A stretch of 64,000 nt of DNA. It comes from Terriglobales bacterium (GTDB taxonomy: Bacteria; Acidobacteriota; Terriglobia; Terriglobales; Acidobacteriaceae). The stretch is taken from contig JAICSO010000001.1 in the NCBI GenBank assembly GCA_025936825.1, positions 744,001 to 808,000 of the forward strand, in the 5' to 3' direction. The notes beneath the pieces are model-generated. The model ran no database searches. It was not told the origin of the DNA and saw only the letters and a list, made by a program, of their open reading frames with translations. Each line of letters opens with the position of its first letter. Within the stretch, counting starts at the first letter, position 1. The position numbers and the translations under genes were made by a program. Below, one piece after another: positions 6,703 through 14,761 of this stretch.

Positions 6703-9288
6703 TCATAGCGTGACCTTCCGCACCGGTTCGCCCGGCTTGAGGGGTGCGTTGAGGCTTTCGTTGAAGTCCCTCCACCTGGCCACCGAAACTGCGCCTTTGA
6801 TGGATCGCACATCCTCCGAAATGCCAGTCGCTGCCGTAATTGAGATTAGGTCTTTATAGCGAGAACTTGGTATTTTTGGCCTGCCGTGTTCTCCCCAAAT
6901 TTCACGAAGGCTTTCTATTTGCGACCCATCGAGAAACTTAGCAGGAGGCGTATTGATCGCGTCAGCATCTCGTCGTTTCCACATAAGCACCAAGGTCGTA
7001 TCCTTTCCCACGCCAACAGCATGTTCCGCTGCAAATTTGGCCGAAGCAACCGTATAGATCGTGTCCTCTAGTCTCTGGTTGCGGTTCTGCCCAAGAAGGA
7101 GCATCTGCGAGACTGCTGTCGGTCCACCACTTCCAATCGCACAGAGACCAGTAAATGCGTGAGAAGCTGATCCTTGCCAATTTTCCTCGTGCATCAACGC
7201 GCTCAAGGGGGATTTCCCCCAGCCAACCAGCAGAATTTGATCTGCGAACTCCTGAGAACGACGCTTAATTTCTCCCGACATCTCAGATGCTAATGTCTCC
7301 CCGAACATAGCTGCCCCTTGTTTCTTGAATTCATCAATATCCAGGTCGAAGGGGGAGAGTACAGGGTCAGAGGACCAGCGCGATAGATGTCTCCTGAAAG
7401 CCCTATGGAGCGTCTTCCTGATTTGCTGACGAGAAAAGCATTCTTTGTCATCTTGAGCGATTAGCCTCATTTCCTCGGCAATGAGGTCGGCATTGCTCGG
7501 ATCACCGGAGAACATAAGAAACCAATCGTTGAACCACCAGCCCTTAGAAACGCCCGTGTCGCAAGTTATTCCTCCATAGGACAAAGCTCCGTCCATCGCG
7601 GAGACGATCACGTTACCGTGCTCACAGGTTGCGGCAATACATACCGTCATGAGGTATTCCTCCCGATGCAATCCTAACCCTCCCCGCTTGAGTTCAATTA
7701 TGAGAATCTTTCGGATTCCAGACACTTCGCCTTTCGTGAACTCGTCTGCGGCATAGAAACCGATGGAACTATCTGGAATAACGACAAAGTCCGGTCGTGA
7801 GCGAGATGCATCAATTCCTTTTTTCTGGAACAAGTTCCGCACAACGCTATTCATGCTTCGATTTGAAGTGAATTCAACGGCTTCATACTCTGGGCCAAAC
7901 ATCCACAAACCCCGGTGAAATAGCGGTTGTAACTCATGAAGCTCATCCGCACCTTTGTCACGAATTAACTCTTGTAGTTCCTTCAAGACCCGCAGTCGTC
8001 TCTCTAGTTCACCAAGAACAATTTCTGCGTTCGTTGCGGACCAACGCAACATTAAAGAGTTCCACTTGTCCAGATCGTTCGGTGAACAAGTAGCCAGTTG
8101 CCGCAACAGGTCGTAGCCGGAGCGACTCTGTTCCAACTTGCTTAGAATCTCAGTTGTTTGGGAGAGTTCCTTTGCGGTCAAACCAGGACATTTTTCTTGA
8201 AGCTCATCAATGAACCTCCCGACCTGCCGCCTTGAAGCTGGCGGAAGTTGCGCTATCAATGCTCGGTTGTGTTGAATAGCATCTTTCTTTATTGCCTTGC
8301 GATCGTCCGCCATCAATTCACGTAGCTCTTTCGTGATAAACGAATGGACGCCCTTCCGCACTGCCCTCACCTTTTCCGAATCCTTGAATCCAGTCCAATC
8401 GGGGTACTTTTCGTCTTTCAGAATGTCAGCTTCTACAACGAAGCTGAAGCGTCGTGCTTCCGCGCTGCGTCCGTCCAAGTATTGTCCTGGGCCATCTAGC
8501 CCCTCCCACGATGGTTCGCCAATCATGCGCCTATTCACCCACCACGCAATGCCTTTCAGCTTGGTAGTCCGCTCTTGCCTCAAAGGGTCAAGTCTATGCA
8601 CAATAACTGTGCCGTATGGATCTATTTGAACTTCTTCCGTCGATTTCCGAGCAAGGCTGAGGAGCTTCACTGTTTCGTTGTTGAGGTTCACAACAAAGCT
8701 GGGATCAACGGCAAATTTGAAACCTATCAGCTCACACACTGAGGGACTTGGGAGCACATTTCGTCGAGCCACGAGAGAAATGGACGTGCCATGACCTGAC
8801 CTTTTCTTTTCGCTGAGAACATCGCACCGAAATGGGAGTGGACCTCCGTTGGTGAGTTGAACTATTGCTGTGGTGCAATGCCCATCTTTCCAGGTCTCGA
8901 CTTGGTATTCATCCGCAAAGCAAAGCGGACTGAATCTCCCTTTGCCGTTGTGACCAAATGCGGTCCTTTGTTTCTTAAGCACGGTAGAGGGAAATACAAC
9001 TTCCGTGCCCTGCTCTGCAATGCGGTTATATCGCAGCGTTCGCCAGCGGGTCTCAAATTCCTTTCTTGTCATGCCCGTTCCGTTGTCGGTGATTGACAGC
9101 GAATCGCCCACGAGGGCGGGCCATTTTATTTCGACTTGGTTCGCCCCTGCGTCATAGCAATTCGCAACGAGTTCAAGAATTGCCACAGTGGGTTCTTGAA
9201 TAATTTGGCCTACATGGTCTTGGAGAAAGTCCGTCCCGAAAAGGAACTGACCATTGTTCCCTCTTGTTGCCAACGCTGCGTTCGTCAT
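6703..9288 (-). CDS. GHKL ATPase - truncated PD-(D/E)XK (Shedu-like) nuclease - proteasome-like Ntn hydrolase fusion
   Basis: An 861-residue open frame with three parts. Residues 15-200: Hsp90/MORC-type GHKL ATPase with N-box ELVANCYDA (39-47), G1 DNGTGM (68-73), lid GHNGKGRFS (112-120) and HGTSIS (166-171). Residues 445-545: a DUF4263/Shedu-like nuclease, with FGPEYEAVEFTSNRS, D500 in SRPDFVV and E532-x-K534 in IIELKRGG. This domain stops abruptly at HREEY instead of continuing about 100 residues. From M547 a different family begins, MTVCIAATCEHGNVIVSAMD, with the look of proteasome-like Ntn hydrolases in which Thr after the initiator Met is the nucleophile. A good internal ribosome-binding site precedes M547, so two products are possible. 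Proteins with ATPase plus DUF4263 domains often occur in anti-phage settings; a defence role here is inference from family and island location. Confidence 0.75.
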   Translation of the reverse strand: MTNAALATRGNNGQFLFGTDFLQDHVGQIIQEPTVAILELVANCYDAGANQVEIKWPALVGDSLSITDNGTGMTRKEFETRWRTLRYNRIAEQGTEVVFPSTVLKKQRTAFGHNGKGRFSPLCFADEYQVETWKDGHCTTAIVQLTNGGPLPFRCDVLSEKKRSGHGTSISLVARRNVLPSPSVCELIGFKFAVDPSFVVNLNNETVKLLSLARKSTEEVQIDPYGTVIVHRLDPLRQERTTKLKGIAWWVNRRMIGEPSWEGLDGPGQYLDGRSAEARRFSFVVEADILKDEKYPDWTGFKDSEKVRAVRKGVHSFITKELRELMADDRKAIKKDAIQHNRALIAQLPPASRRQVGRFIDELQEKCPGLTAKELSQTTEILSKLEQSRSGYDLLRQLATCSPNDLDKWNSLMLRWSATNAEIVLGELERRLRVLKELQELIRDKGADELHELQPLFHRGLWMFGPEYEAVEFTSNRSMNSVVRNLFQKKGIDASRSRPDFVVIPDSSIGFYAADEFTKGEVSGIRKILIIELKRGGLGLHREEYLMTVCIAATCEHGNVIVSAMDGALSYGGITCDTGVSKGWWFNDWFLMFSGDPSNADLIAEEMRLIAQDDKECFSRQQIRKTLHRAFRRHLSRWSSDPVLSPFDLDIDEFKKQGAAMFGETLASEMSGEIKRRSQEFADQILLVGWGKSPLSALMHEENWQGSASHAFTGLCAIGSGGPTAVSQMLLLGQNRNQRLEDTIYTVASAKFAAEHAVGVGKDTTLVLMWKRRDADAINTPPAKFLDGSQIESLREIWGEHGRPKIPSSRYKDLISITAATGISEDVRSIKGAVSVARWRDFNESLNAPLKPGEPVRKVTL
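7648..7664 (-). promoter_or_regulatory. Internal ribosome-binding site and ATG for the Ntn-hydrolase part
   Basis: On the minus strand GGGAGGA (7658-7664) lies 7 nt before an ATG (7650-7648) inside the large frame, exactly where the protein family changes. Translation from here would give a free-standing protein of about 315 residues (6703-7650) starting MTVCIAA, the usual start of its relatives as I recall them. It suggests that a downstream gene was joined in frame to a truncated upstream gene and may still be translated on its own. Confidence 0.6.
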
Positions 9289-9586
9289 ATGAGTTGACCC
9301 TGAAGCCTAAATAGTATTCGTGTGAAGGCGAATAGAAAGCGAACACATTATACTCCGATGGTGAATGAGGGCAAGCGTGTTCTGCTGATTGCTGCCGCAA
9401 TTTTAGCAGTACGGAATAGGCCAATTATGAAGTATCCCGAATGACGGGACCTCATACCTTTGAATTTGTGGGGACTTTGGGAGCTTTGGATTCTGCTTCT
9501 TTGAATCGCCGGATATCGGTTAGCCAGGGCGGAGTAGATCTAGCCCGATGTTATGGACTCCCGGTTGGGAACGAAAGCTGAGAAGG
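9289..9586. other. Region upstream of the ATPase gene
   Basis: About 300 nt between the divergently read ATPase start and the end of the zinc-ribbon gene. It should hold the ATPase promoter, but I see no convincing -35/-10 pair and no gene. Confidence 0.3.
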
Positions 9587-9802
9587 TTAGCGACTTGGCG
9601 TTACATCTTTAACGTTCTGAAATGCCCTCCCACAATTAGGGCAGACACTCTGGGCAAGGAAAATCGTATCCAGCGGGGAGCCGAGAACCGTGAGGTGGCA
9701 ATGCGGGCAGGTGGTCTCTCGCTCTCTTCGTGGGACGCGCAACACTTTCACGCTGTTGTGAGGCGGCTTTTCCGCTGCTATTTTACGTCGTCCTTTTGGC
9801 AC
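9587..9802 (-). CDS. Small zinc-ribbon protein
   Basis: 71 residues from a GTG start, reading PKGRRKIAAEK at the N-terminus. Two metal-binding knuckles, TCPHC and VCPNC, are about 25 residues apart, a standard zinc-ribbon layout, preceded by a basic segment. No specific family is recognised. Small zinc-ribbon proteins in islands may bind nucleic acids or partner proteins, but nothing in the sequence decides this. The gene stands alone on the minus strand. Confidence 0.55.
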   Translation of the reverse strand: MPKGRRKIAAEKPPHNSVKVLRVPRRERETTCPHCHLTVLGSPLDTIFLAQSVCPNCGRAFQNVKDVTPSR

Positions 9803-10213
9803 GCATCTGGGATGCAGACGAGAGTTGAATGGTGAAGTGTGCAGGAGGCAGGCAGTTTGGGCACCCGCTCTCCTGATACCGATAATACTGGCGAATGTCC
9901 TTAACTTAGCAACAGTCTAAAAACGGGTCACACTTTCGTCAGTTTGCGCCCCCAAGGGATACTGCCAGAATGTGAATCACTACTCGGTCATTCGTTTCCT
10001 GCCATGATTTTCAATCCGTCTGGTTGTCAGGACTGCGGGTGCAATGAAGCGTATCGTTCTCGGCCCGCAATAGTTTTGAAAAAACGTGCTCCCGTTGTTC
10101 TTTCTCCAGCCCGTACGTTGTGCGAATTGTTTTCGGAGGAGAACCTCGTTCTCATTCAGCGTTCGCTCCACGTGGGCCTAGCGACTTCAAAATTACCGCA
10201 GGTTGTGCAAACA

Positions 10214-10246
10214 AAAAAGCCGCCATTGTTGTGCAACGGCGGCCTT
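10214..10246 (-). terminator. Intrinsic terminator, leftward
   Basis: On the minus strand GCCGCCGTTG pairs with CAATGGCGGC (10 bp, one G-U) across a 5-nt loop, followed directly by TTTTTTG. This is a strong factor-independent terminator for leftward transcripts. No good leftward gene directly upstream was found, so it may serve a lost gene or a small RNA. Confidence 0.7.
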
Positions 10247-10256
10247 CTCCCCCTGA

Positions 10257-10291
10257 CCCGCTAGAGCCTCAAAGCTAGCGGGACGTTTTTT
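10257..10291 (+). terminator. Intrinsic terminator, rightward
   Basis: CCCGCTAG (10257-10264) pairs with CTAGCGGG (10274-10281) around a 9-nt loop, then ACG and seven T. It would stop rightward transcripts. It sits immediately beside the leftward terminator, so the pair insulates the two halves of the island from each other. Confidence 0.7.
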
Positions 10292-10545
10292 TCATCATCC
10301 GAAAACTAGAATCACGAAAACAACTACCGCCAGAACGCCTGCGACTACTCGGATCAGAGTGACGTGTTCATTCAGAAGCGCACTGACGAACGCGCGTGGA
10401 ACGGCCCGCAAAAGCCAAGAAGCCCGCCTCATTTGTGGTTATCAGAAGAAAGGAATAGACTCAATCTTGTCTATTTCACATCCTTCCGACGCGCCTGACG
10501 GGTGCCGGTTCCTTGTGCGACAGATGTCCACAGGAGGCCGTGAAA

Positions 10546-10779
10546 ATGGCAGACCCGTTCGTCCCTCGACACCAAAACACCCCCGACGCATCCCCGTATT
10601 GTTCTGACCCGAATTGTGAGAGCTGCAAACAATTGAGAGAAACTCAGGAAGCGATCAGGTTGCGCTTACCGCTCCCGTCAGAAAAAGAATTAGACCGCCG
10701 CTTAGAGCGCCGCTATTTGGAACGGCGCCGTCGCGCTCAATATCAGCAGCGCAGGGCAGGCAATGGGCAGAAGCAGTAA
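10546..10779 (+). CDS. Small cysteine-containing, highly charged protein
   Basis: 77 residues from ATG 10546, chosen because AGGAGG lies 8 nt upstream. The N-terminal half has YCSDPNCESCKQL, a possible metal site (three Cys). The C-terminal half is very rich in Arg and Glu (LDRRLERRYLERRRRAQYQQRR), probably one basic helix. No family is recognised; the arrangement is compatible with a small nucleic-acid-binding protein. Confidence 0.5.
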   Translation: MADPFVPRHQNTPDASPYCSDPNCESCKQLRETQEAIRLRLPLPSEKELDRRLERRYLERRRRAQYQQRRAGNGQKQ

Positions 10780-10920
10780 AGAAGTTCGCAATAGCGCACT
10801 GTGTGCTGAACCTGCGAAAAACTAATTTGCGTGGCCAATCTCACCCGTTCACAGCAAAGTCCGACAGAAAACAACAAACCATCCGCTCACCGCTTCTTGC
10901 TAGACTGGGGTCCGCGAATC

Positions 10921-11112
10921 ATGCTTGCACTGATCCCCAGGGACTCCCAAAACCAAAATGCGGTTTGGATATGTTCGGATTGTGATGCTCTCTTCGTGGC
11001 ACCACATCCAAGAGACCAGTTGGCCCCAATAGAAATTGCCCGAGTAAATACAACCCTTTCTTCATCATTGCCGACGCCATCATCGCAGAAGCGTCATCCT
11101 CCTCTTTCCTGA
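10921..11112 (+). CDS. Hypothetical small protein with one CxxC
   Basis: 63 residues if begun at ATG 10921; a GTG at 10831 in the same frame would add 30 residues of low-quality sequence. The only notable part is NAVWICSDCDALFVAPHP, which resembles half a zinc ribbon. The C-terminal part is Ser/Pro-rich and unstructured-looking. No ribosome-binding site of quality is seen, so this is a weak call. Confidence 0.25.
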   Translation: MLALIPRDSQNQNAVWICSDCDALFVAPHPRDQLAPIEIARVNTTLSSSLPTPSSQKRHPPLS

Positions 11113-11181
11113 ACCTAATGACCCGTCGCTCTTTGGCTGGCTGATGCGAATTGTTGAGTGGCTGAGGCGTCAGGTCGGGTG

Positions 11182-11400
11182 ATGTCCGATGAAGTCCTCC
11201 GAAAAATTGAGAATCAGTACCGAGAATCCTTAGAGCAAGCCCAGAAAATGCGATCCATGATCGCTCTTGCTCCGACAGAGGAACAGGCCGAGCTTTACCG
11301 CCAACAATTCAATTTTGAGATGCTCAAAGCAGAAGGCTACCGTAAACAGCTACGGTCCGTTTCACAACAACTAAAAGAAAGACCCACTGAGCAGCAGTGA
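11182..11400 (+). CDS. Hypothetical coiled-coil small protein
   Basis: 72 residues from ATG 11182 (an in-frame GTG at 11158 is the alternative). The sequence is almost wholly helical and charged: VLRKIENQYRESLEQAQKM, then EEQAELYRQQFNFEMLKAEGY. That suggests a short coiled coil. No family is recognised. It lies in a run of small plus-strand genes within the island. Confidence 0.4.
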   Translation: MSDEVLRKIENQYRESLEQAQKMRSMIALAPTEEQAELYRQQFNFEMLKAEGYRKQLRSVSQQLKERPTEQQ

Positions 11401-12592
11401 GCCGCCTGCGTAGGGATGCAGCGCAAACCTAATTTCGTTGTGCAATCTCGCGGCTCTTGCGCAGCAATTCAGCCATGCGAAGGATTCGGCGGAAAATGCA
11501 TCCCTTTCAGCCTCTGGCCGTCGTCCACGATATGTCGCAGCCAACATCAACGTTCGGAGCGAGATGAGTTCTGCCCGCAGTTGCAGCACAAAACGATTTT
11601 ACCCTTGTGCATTAACTAAAATCCGTTGACCGTAGATCAAAGGGCCTCGATGAAAGCTTTGTATCGGGTGACACGGGCTGGTTCAAGGCAGCATCAACGG
11701 GCAGCCTGAAGAAAAAATTAGGCCAGCCTGGAGACCCTAAGCTGGCCAAAGTGGAGAGCGGTTCAAAACCCACGCCTTCCCCCAGAAGGCGCACCTTCAA
11801 CCTAACGTCGTATCCATGCGCGGTCAATTCCCCAAACGGTGTAGAACAATAGACCAAAGTCACCTCGGATTGCGCCGTGAAGGAACTGGAAAGGCCCGCC
11901 CATTTTCCCTGTATGGTGCCGAGCGACTCAACATGAATCAGCGGGCCTCGCGTGGGGCCTGTCAGGATAAGCCGATCAGTCCTTTTCTTCTTCTATTGGA
12001 TGCGCAAGAGCCAAGTCGGCAAGTTTAATGTAGTGGCTCAGTTTTTCCGCGTGCTGCACCTTTTCCTCTTCATCGGCCAAAGGTATAAGGCGCGGGCCTT
12101 CGTCTCGGGCTTCCGGCTGTGCAATCAAATGACCTTCAATAAGGCGGGCCGGGCGCGGTTTGGGAAGAAAAGTGGGACGCTAGGTAAGGGGCAATGTCAA
12201 GAACCCTTTATGGGGCAAGTGTCTCGCCCATTTCTAGCGTCCCAGACAACCACTATCTAACAACGCCGCATGAGTTGTAATCGGGTCCCGAGGGTATTTC
12301 TAGCGGCATCGCGGGATGCGATAGTAAGGCCCGCCCGAGATTCTTTCGCAGTCGGGCCACGCCGGTAACGCCCCTCAAGACGCCAGAACTACAGGCGTGC
12401 GGGAGTTTAACCATTGGCCGATTTTCGCCGGGGCAGCACGTTCCAACGGCTGCAAATGCGCCTTTACATGTCTGTGACATCACCATTCCTTTGTGAGCAA
12501 CCTCGGTAGATCAATCTTGACCAGACTTGTGAGGTCCCGAATGCCACGATTGCTCATATCCCGGAACTCCAGTCAGGGGAATAGGAGGCAAC
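11401..12592. other. Long stretch without a convincing gene
   Basis: About 1.2 kb. All frames on both strands give only short, low-quality readings. One minus-strand terminator-like hairpin (11711-11748) is present. The region probably represents decayed island DNA; the promoter of the receiver gene at 12593 must lie in its right part. Confidence 0.35.
11711..11748 (-). terminator. Putative intrinsic terminator, leftward
   Basis: On the minus strand GGCCAGC (11747-11741) and GCTGGCC (11727-11721) form a 7-bp stem with a 13-nt loop, followed by TAATTTTTT. No intact leftward gene precedes it, which fits a decayed region. Confidence 0.45.
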
Positions 12593-13315
12593 ATGCCTGC
12601 CCCGTTAAAGCACCACATCCTTGTGGTAGACGACGATGAGAGCGTTCGTGAAGTATTCATGCTGACGCTACAACAAGAGGGCTACGAGGTAATCGTAGCC
12701 AGCAACGGTTTTGACGCCCTGCTGAAGCTGAAAGATTTGGTCCCGGAGGTAATTATCTCTGACCTCAATATGCCAGAGATGTCTGGGTTTGAATTTCTGT
12801 CGGTAGTTCGCCGCCGTTTTCCAAACATTTCAGTGATCGCCAGCAGCGGAGCCTATGGAAGTAAAGTTGTACCTAGTGGAGTGTTGGCCGATGCGTTTTA
12901 CGCAAAGGGGCAGGACGGTGCTGAAACGCTTCTAAGCACTGTGGCCTCACTGATTGAGACTTCCGCCCAACAGGCGAGGTCGCATCGCAATGCCTCTGCT
13001 CCAGTGTGGATTCCGCGTAACGGAAAAGACTCGAACGGGATCCCATATATCGTGATTACCTGCACCGAATGTCTGCGATCTTTTCCCCTAAATGTGACCA
13101 CCGAAGAGAACCCGGAGGTGCTGGAAACAGAATGTCTGTTCTGCTCAAACACCGTCAGGTACATCATTGACTTTTCTCTTTCTGTGTTCTCACCAACGAA
13201 GGTGAAGATTACTCCTGTTACCCGAACGGACATAGGCTGCTCAGGACCTGCGAAAGGACCTAGGAACGTGAGCATTAATGACCATTCGAGGCGTCTACTC
13301 TTGCGCGACAATTGA
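12593..13315 (+). CDS. Receiver-domain protein with C-terminal zinc ribbon
   Basis: 240 residues. Residues 7-120 form a CheY-like receiver: DDD at 13-15, phospho-acceptor D57 (ISDLNMPEMSG), Ser in place of Thr (VIASSG) and K105. After a linker, C157-x-x-C160 and C181-x-x-C184 form a zinc ribbon in place of a usual output domain. The start has the good site AGGAGG 5 nt before the ATG. Its end overlaps the start proposed for the Crp/Fnr gene by 38 nt, so the two are probably co-transcribed. Output is unknown; binding of nucleic acid or protein by the ribbon is possible. Confidence 0.8.
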   Translation: MPAPLKHHILVVDDDESVREVFMLTLQQEGYEVIVASNGFDALLKLKDLVPEVIISDLNMPEMSGFEFLSVVRRRFPNISVIASSGAYGSKVVPSGVLADAFYAKGQDGAETLLSTVASLIETSAQQARSHRNASAPVWIPRNGKDSNGIPYIVITCTECLRSFPLNVTTEENPEVLETECLFCSNTVRYIIDFSLSVFSPTKVKITPVTRTDIGCSGPAKGPRNVSINDHSRRLLLRDN

Positions 13316-14156
13316 TGGGAGCCAAGAGAAAAGACCAGCCTTGTTGAAACAACCTGCTACCGCGTCAAAAAGACCTGAATTCAATCCGCTGGTCTTTCTT
13401 TCAACCACTGGAAAGGGCAGAGAGATGATGTCTTTCCAGAAGAAGGACACAATCTACACTCAGGGCGATTCAACGGATGGCCTCTTCTTCATTCAGAGGG
13501 GGAAGGTCAGACTCAGCGTGGTATCGGAACGGGGCAAGGAAGCAACCCTTGCCATTTTGGGCGACCGAGATTTCTTCGGAGAAAGCGGCCTTGCTGGCCA
13601 GCTTCTGCGCACGTCGTCTGCAACGGCGATGACCTTTTGCATCGTCCTGCATGTAGAAAAGAAGGCCATGATGCTAGCGATGAGTGTGGAACCAAAGCTG
13701 TCAGCCATGTTCGTCAAATACCTATTAACGCGAAACATACGTTACCAGGACGATTTGGTGGATCAGCTTTTCAATTCTAGTGAAAAGCGGCTTGCGCGAG
13801 TCCTTCTCCTGATGGCCCGTTTCGGTAAGGAGGGTGCATCCGAAATGTCGGTACCAAGACTAAGCCAGGAAACGTTAGCCGAGATGGTGGGAACGACCCG
13901 GTCGCGGGTTAGTTTTTTCATGAACCGGTTCAGGAAGCTCGGTTTCATCAAGTACGATGTGGGCGACAATCTGAATGTTCACAGTTCACTCCTGAATGTG
14001 GTTCTTAACGATGAATCGGTAGGGACTCCGGATATAGTTAAACGTAATTCACGCAATAAGAGAGTTCCAAAAACACCCTCAAGGCACGGCGGCCCTCCTG
14101 ACGATGAGAGAGCCAAGCGGCCCCCTCTTCCCAGTATCAAACAACGCTCGAATTGA
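13278..14156 (+). CDS. Crp/Fnr-family transcription regulator
   Basis: 292 residues. A cNMP-binding fold starts near residue 38 (FNPLVFLSTTGKGR) and continues through KKDTIYTQGDSTDGLFFIQRGKVRLSV and GDRDFFGESGLAGQ. A C-terminal winged HTH has LSQETLAEMVGTTRSRVSFFMNRFRKLG. The ligand pocket is not diagnostic and there are no Fnr-type cysteines, so the signal is unknown. The ATG at 13278 overlaps the receiver gene; a start nearer 13342 (TTG) would also keep the whole domain. About 60 C-terminal residues are basic and look disordered. Confidence 0.8.
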   Translation: MTIRGVYSCATIDGSQEKRPALLKQPATASKRPEFNPLVFLSTTGKGREMMSFQKKDTIYTQGDSTDGLFFIQRGKVRLSVVSERGKEATLAILGDRDFFGESGLAGQLLRTSSATAMTFCIVLHVEKKAMMLAMSVEPKLSAMFVKYLLTRNIRYQDDLVDQLFNSSEKRLARVLLLMARFGKEGASEMSVPRLSQETLAEMVGTTRSRVSFFMNRFRKLGFIKYDVGDNLNVHSSLLNVVLNDESVGTPDIVKRNSRNKRVPKTPSRHGGPPDDERAKRPPLPSIKQRSN

Positions 14157-14425
14157 GCCGCAATCAATGCGGATTATGATTGTGGCTTACATGCCACGAA
14201 ACATTCTTGAAGTCATTCACTCAATCAGCGAGGACAAGACTTTCCCGCCTTCGCACAATCTGGCTCAAATCAGTCGAATCGCCAAGGGCTTTGCTCCAAT
14301 GTTGACAACAATTCTGAAAGATTACATTGAGCAGAACACTTCTGTGGCTGCAATGGCTGTCAGAAGTGCAACAGTCGTCGATTTTAGATTCCGATGAGTA
14401 GCAGCAAACGTTCAGGGCAAGCGCA
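14157..14425. other. Intergenic remnant region
   Basis: No gene supported. Short readings on both strands lack family features. It lies downstream of the broken minus-strand receiver gene and may be its decayed remainder. Confidence 0.3.
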
Positions 14426-14581
14426 TCACGGGGTGGCGTCAGCAAATGGGACTTCAATTGCTTCCGAGACCGTGGCGGTAACGGTCACCGCGAAGCCATA
14501 TTTGCGAAGGATTACAGGTAGGGTTTGCCGGATACCCGGCTCGTCATCGACGAACAGAAGGCGCTGTCTAACGAGGGACAT
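14426..14581 (-). pseudogene. Truncated response-regulator receiver gene
   Basis: On the minus strand, ATG 14581 begins MSLVRQRLLFVDDEPGIRQT, then LPVILRKYGFAVTVTATVSEAIE, and a TGA stop follows after 51 codons. This is clearly the first third of a CheY-like receiver (acidic DDE pocket, beta1-alpha1-beta2), lacking the phospho-acceptor Asp and everything after it. It resembles the N-terminus of the receiver protein at 62864-63691. I call it a broken gene. Confidence 0.65.
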
Positions 14582-14761
14582 GGATTTTTGAAACCTTCAG
14601 AGGTCCTAAAACGAGTTCGATACAGTACATTCCCGATGAGGAGTTCTCGGTTTTATGAATCTTATTTCACTCGACGAGACCCACCTCCAACATCAATGAG
14701 TGCTAAACCCCTGTTTTGGCGTCAAACCTGTGCGATAGTCTTTTGGAGGGAAGCTCTCGGA

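Larger units (their letters stand above)
9803..10545. other. Non-coding or decayed stretch with two oppositely oriented terminators
   Basis: 743 nt without a convincing intact gene. On the minus strand a short zinc-knuckle-like reading (FFVCTTCGNFEVA, near 10175-10225) ends quickly and may continue in another frame, which looks like a decayed gene. Two strong hairpins with T tracts (10216-10248 and 10257-10291) lie back to back in the middle. Confidence 0.4.

Noticed and set aside
11752-11810. T-arm-like GGTTCAAAACCC as a tRNA
   Set aside because: The flanking bases do not form a T stem, acceptor or anticodon arm.
11612-11863. Minus-strand 83-codon frame containing GEGVGFEP
   Set aside because: It runs through a terminator hairpin, has poor composition and no ribosome-binding site.
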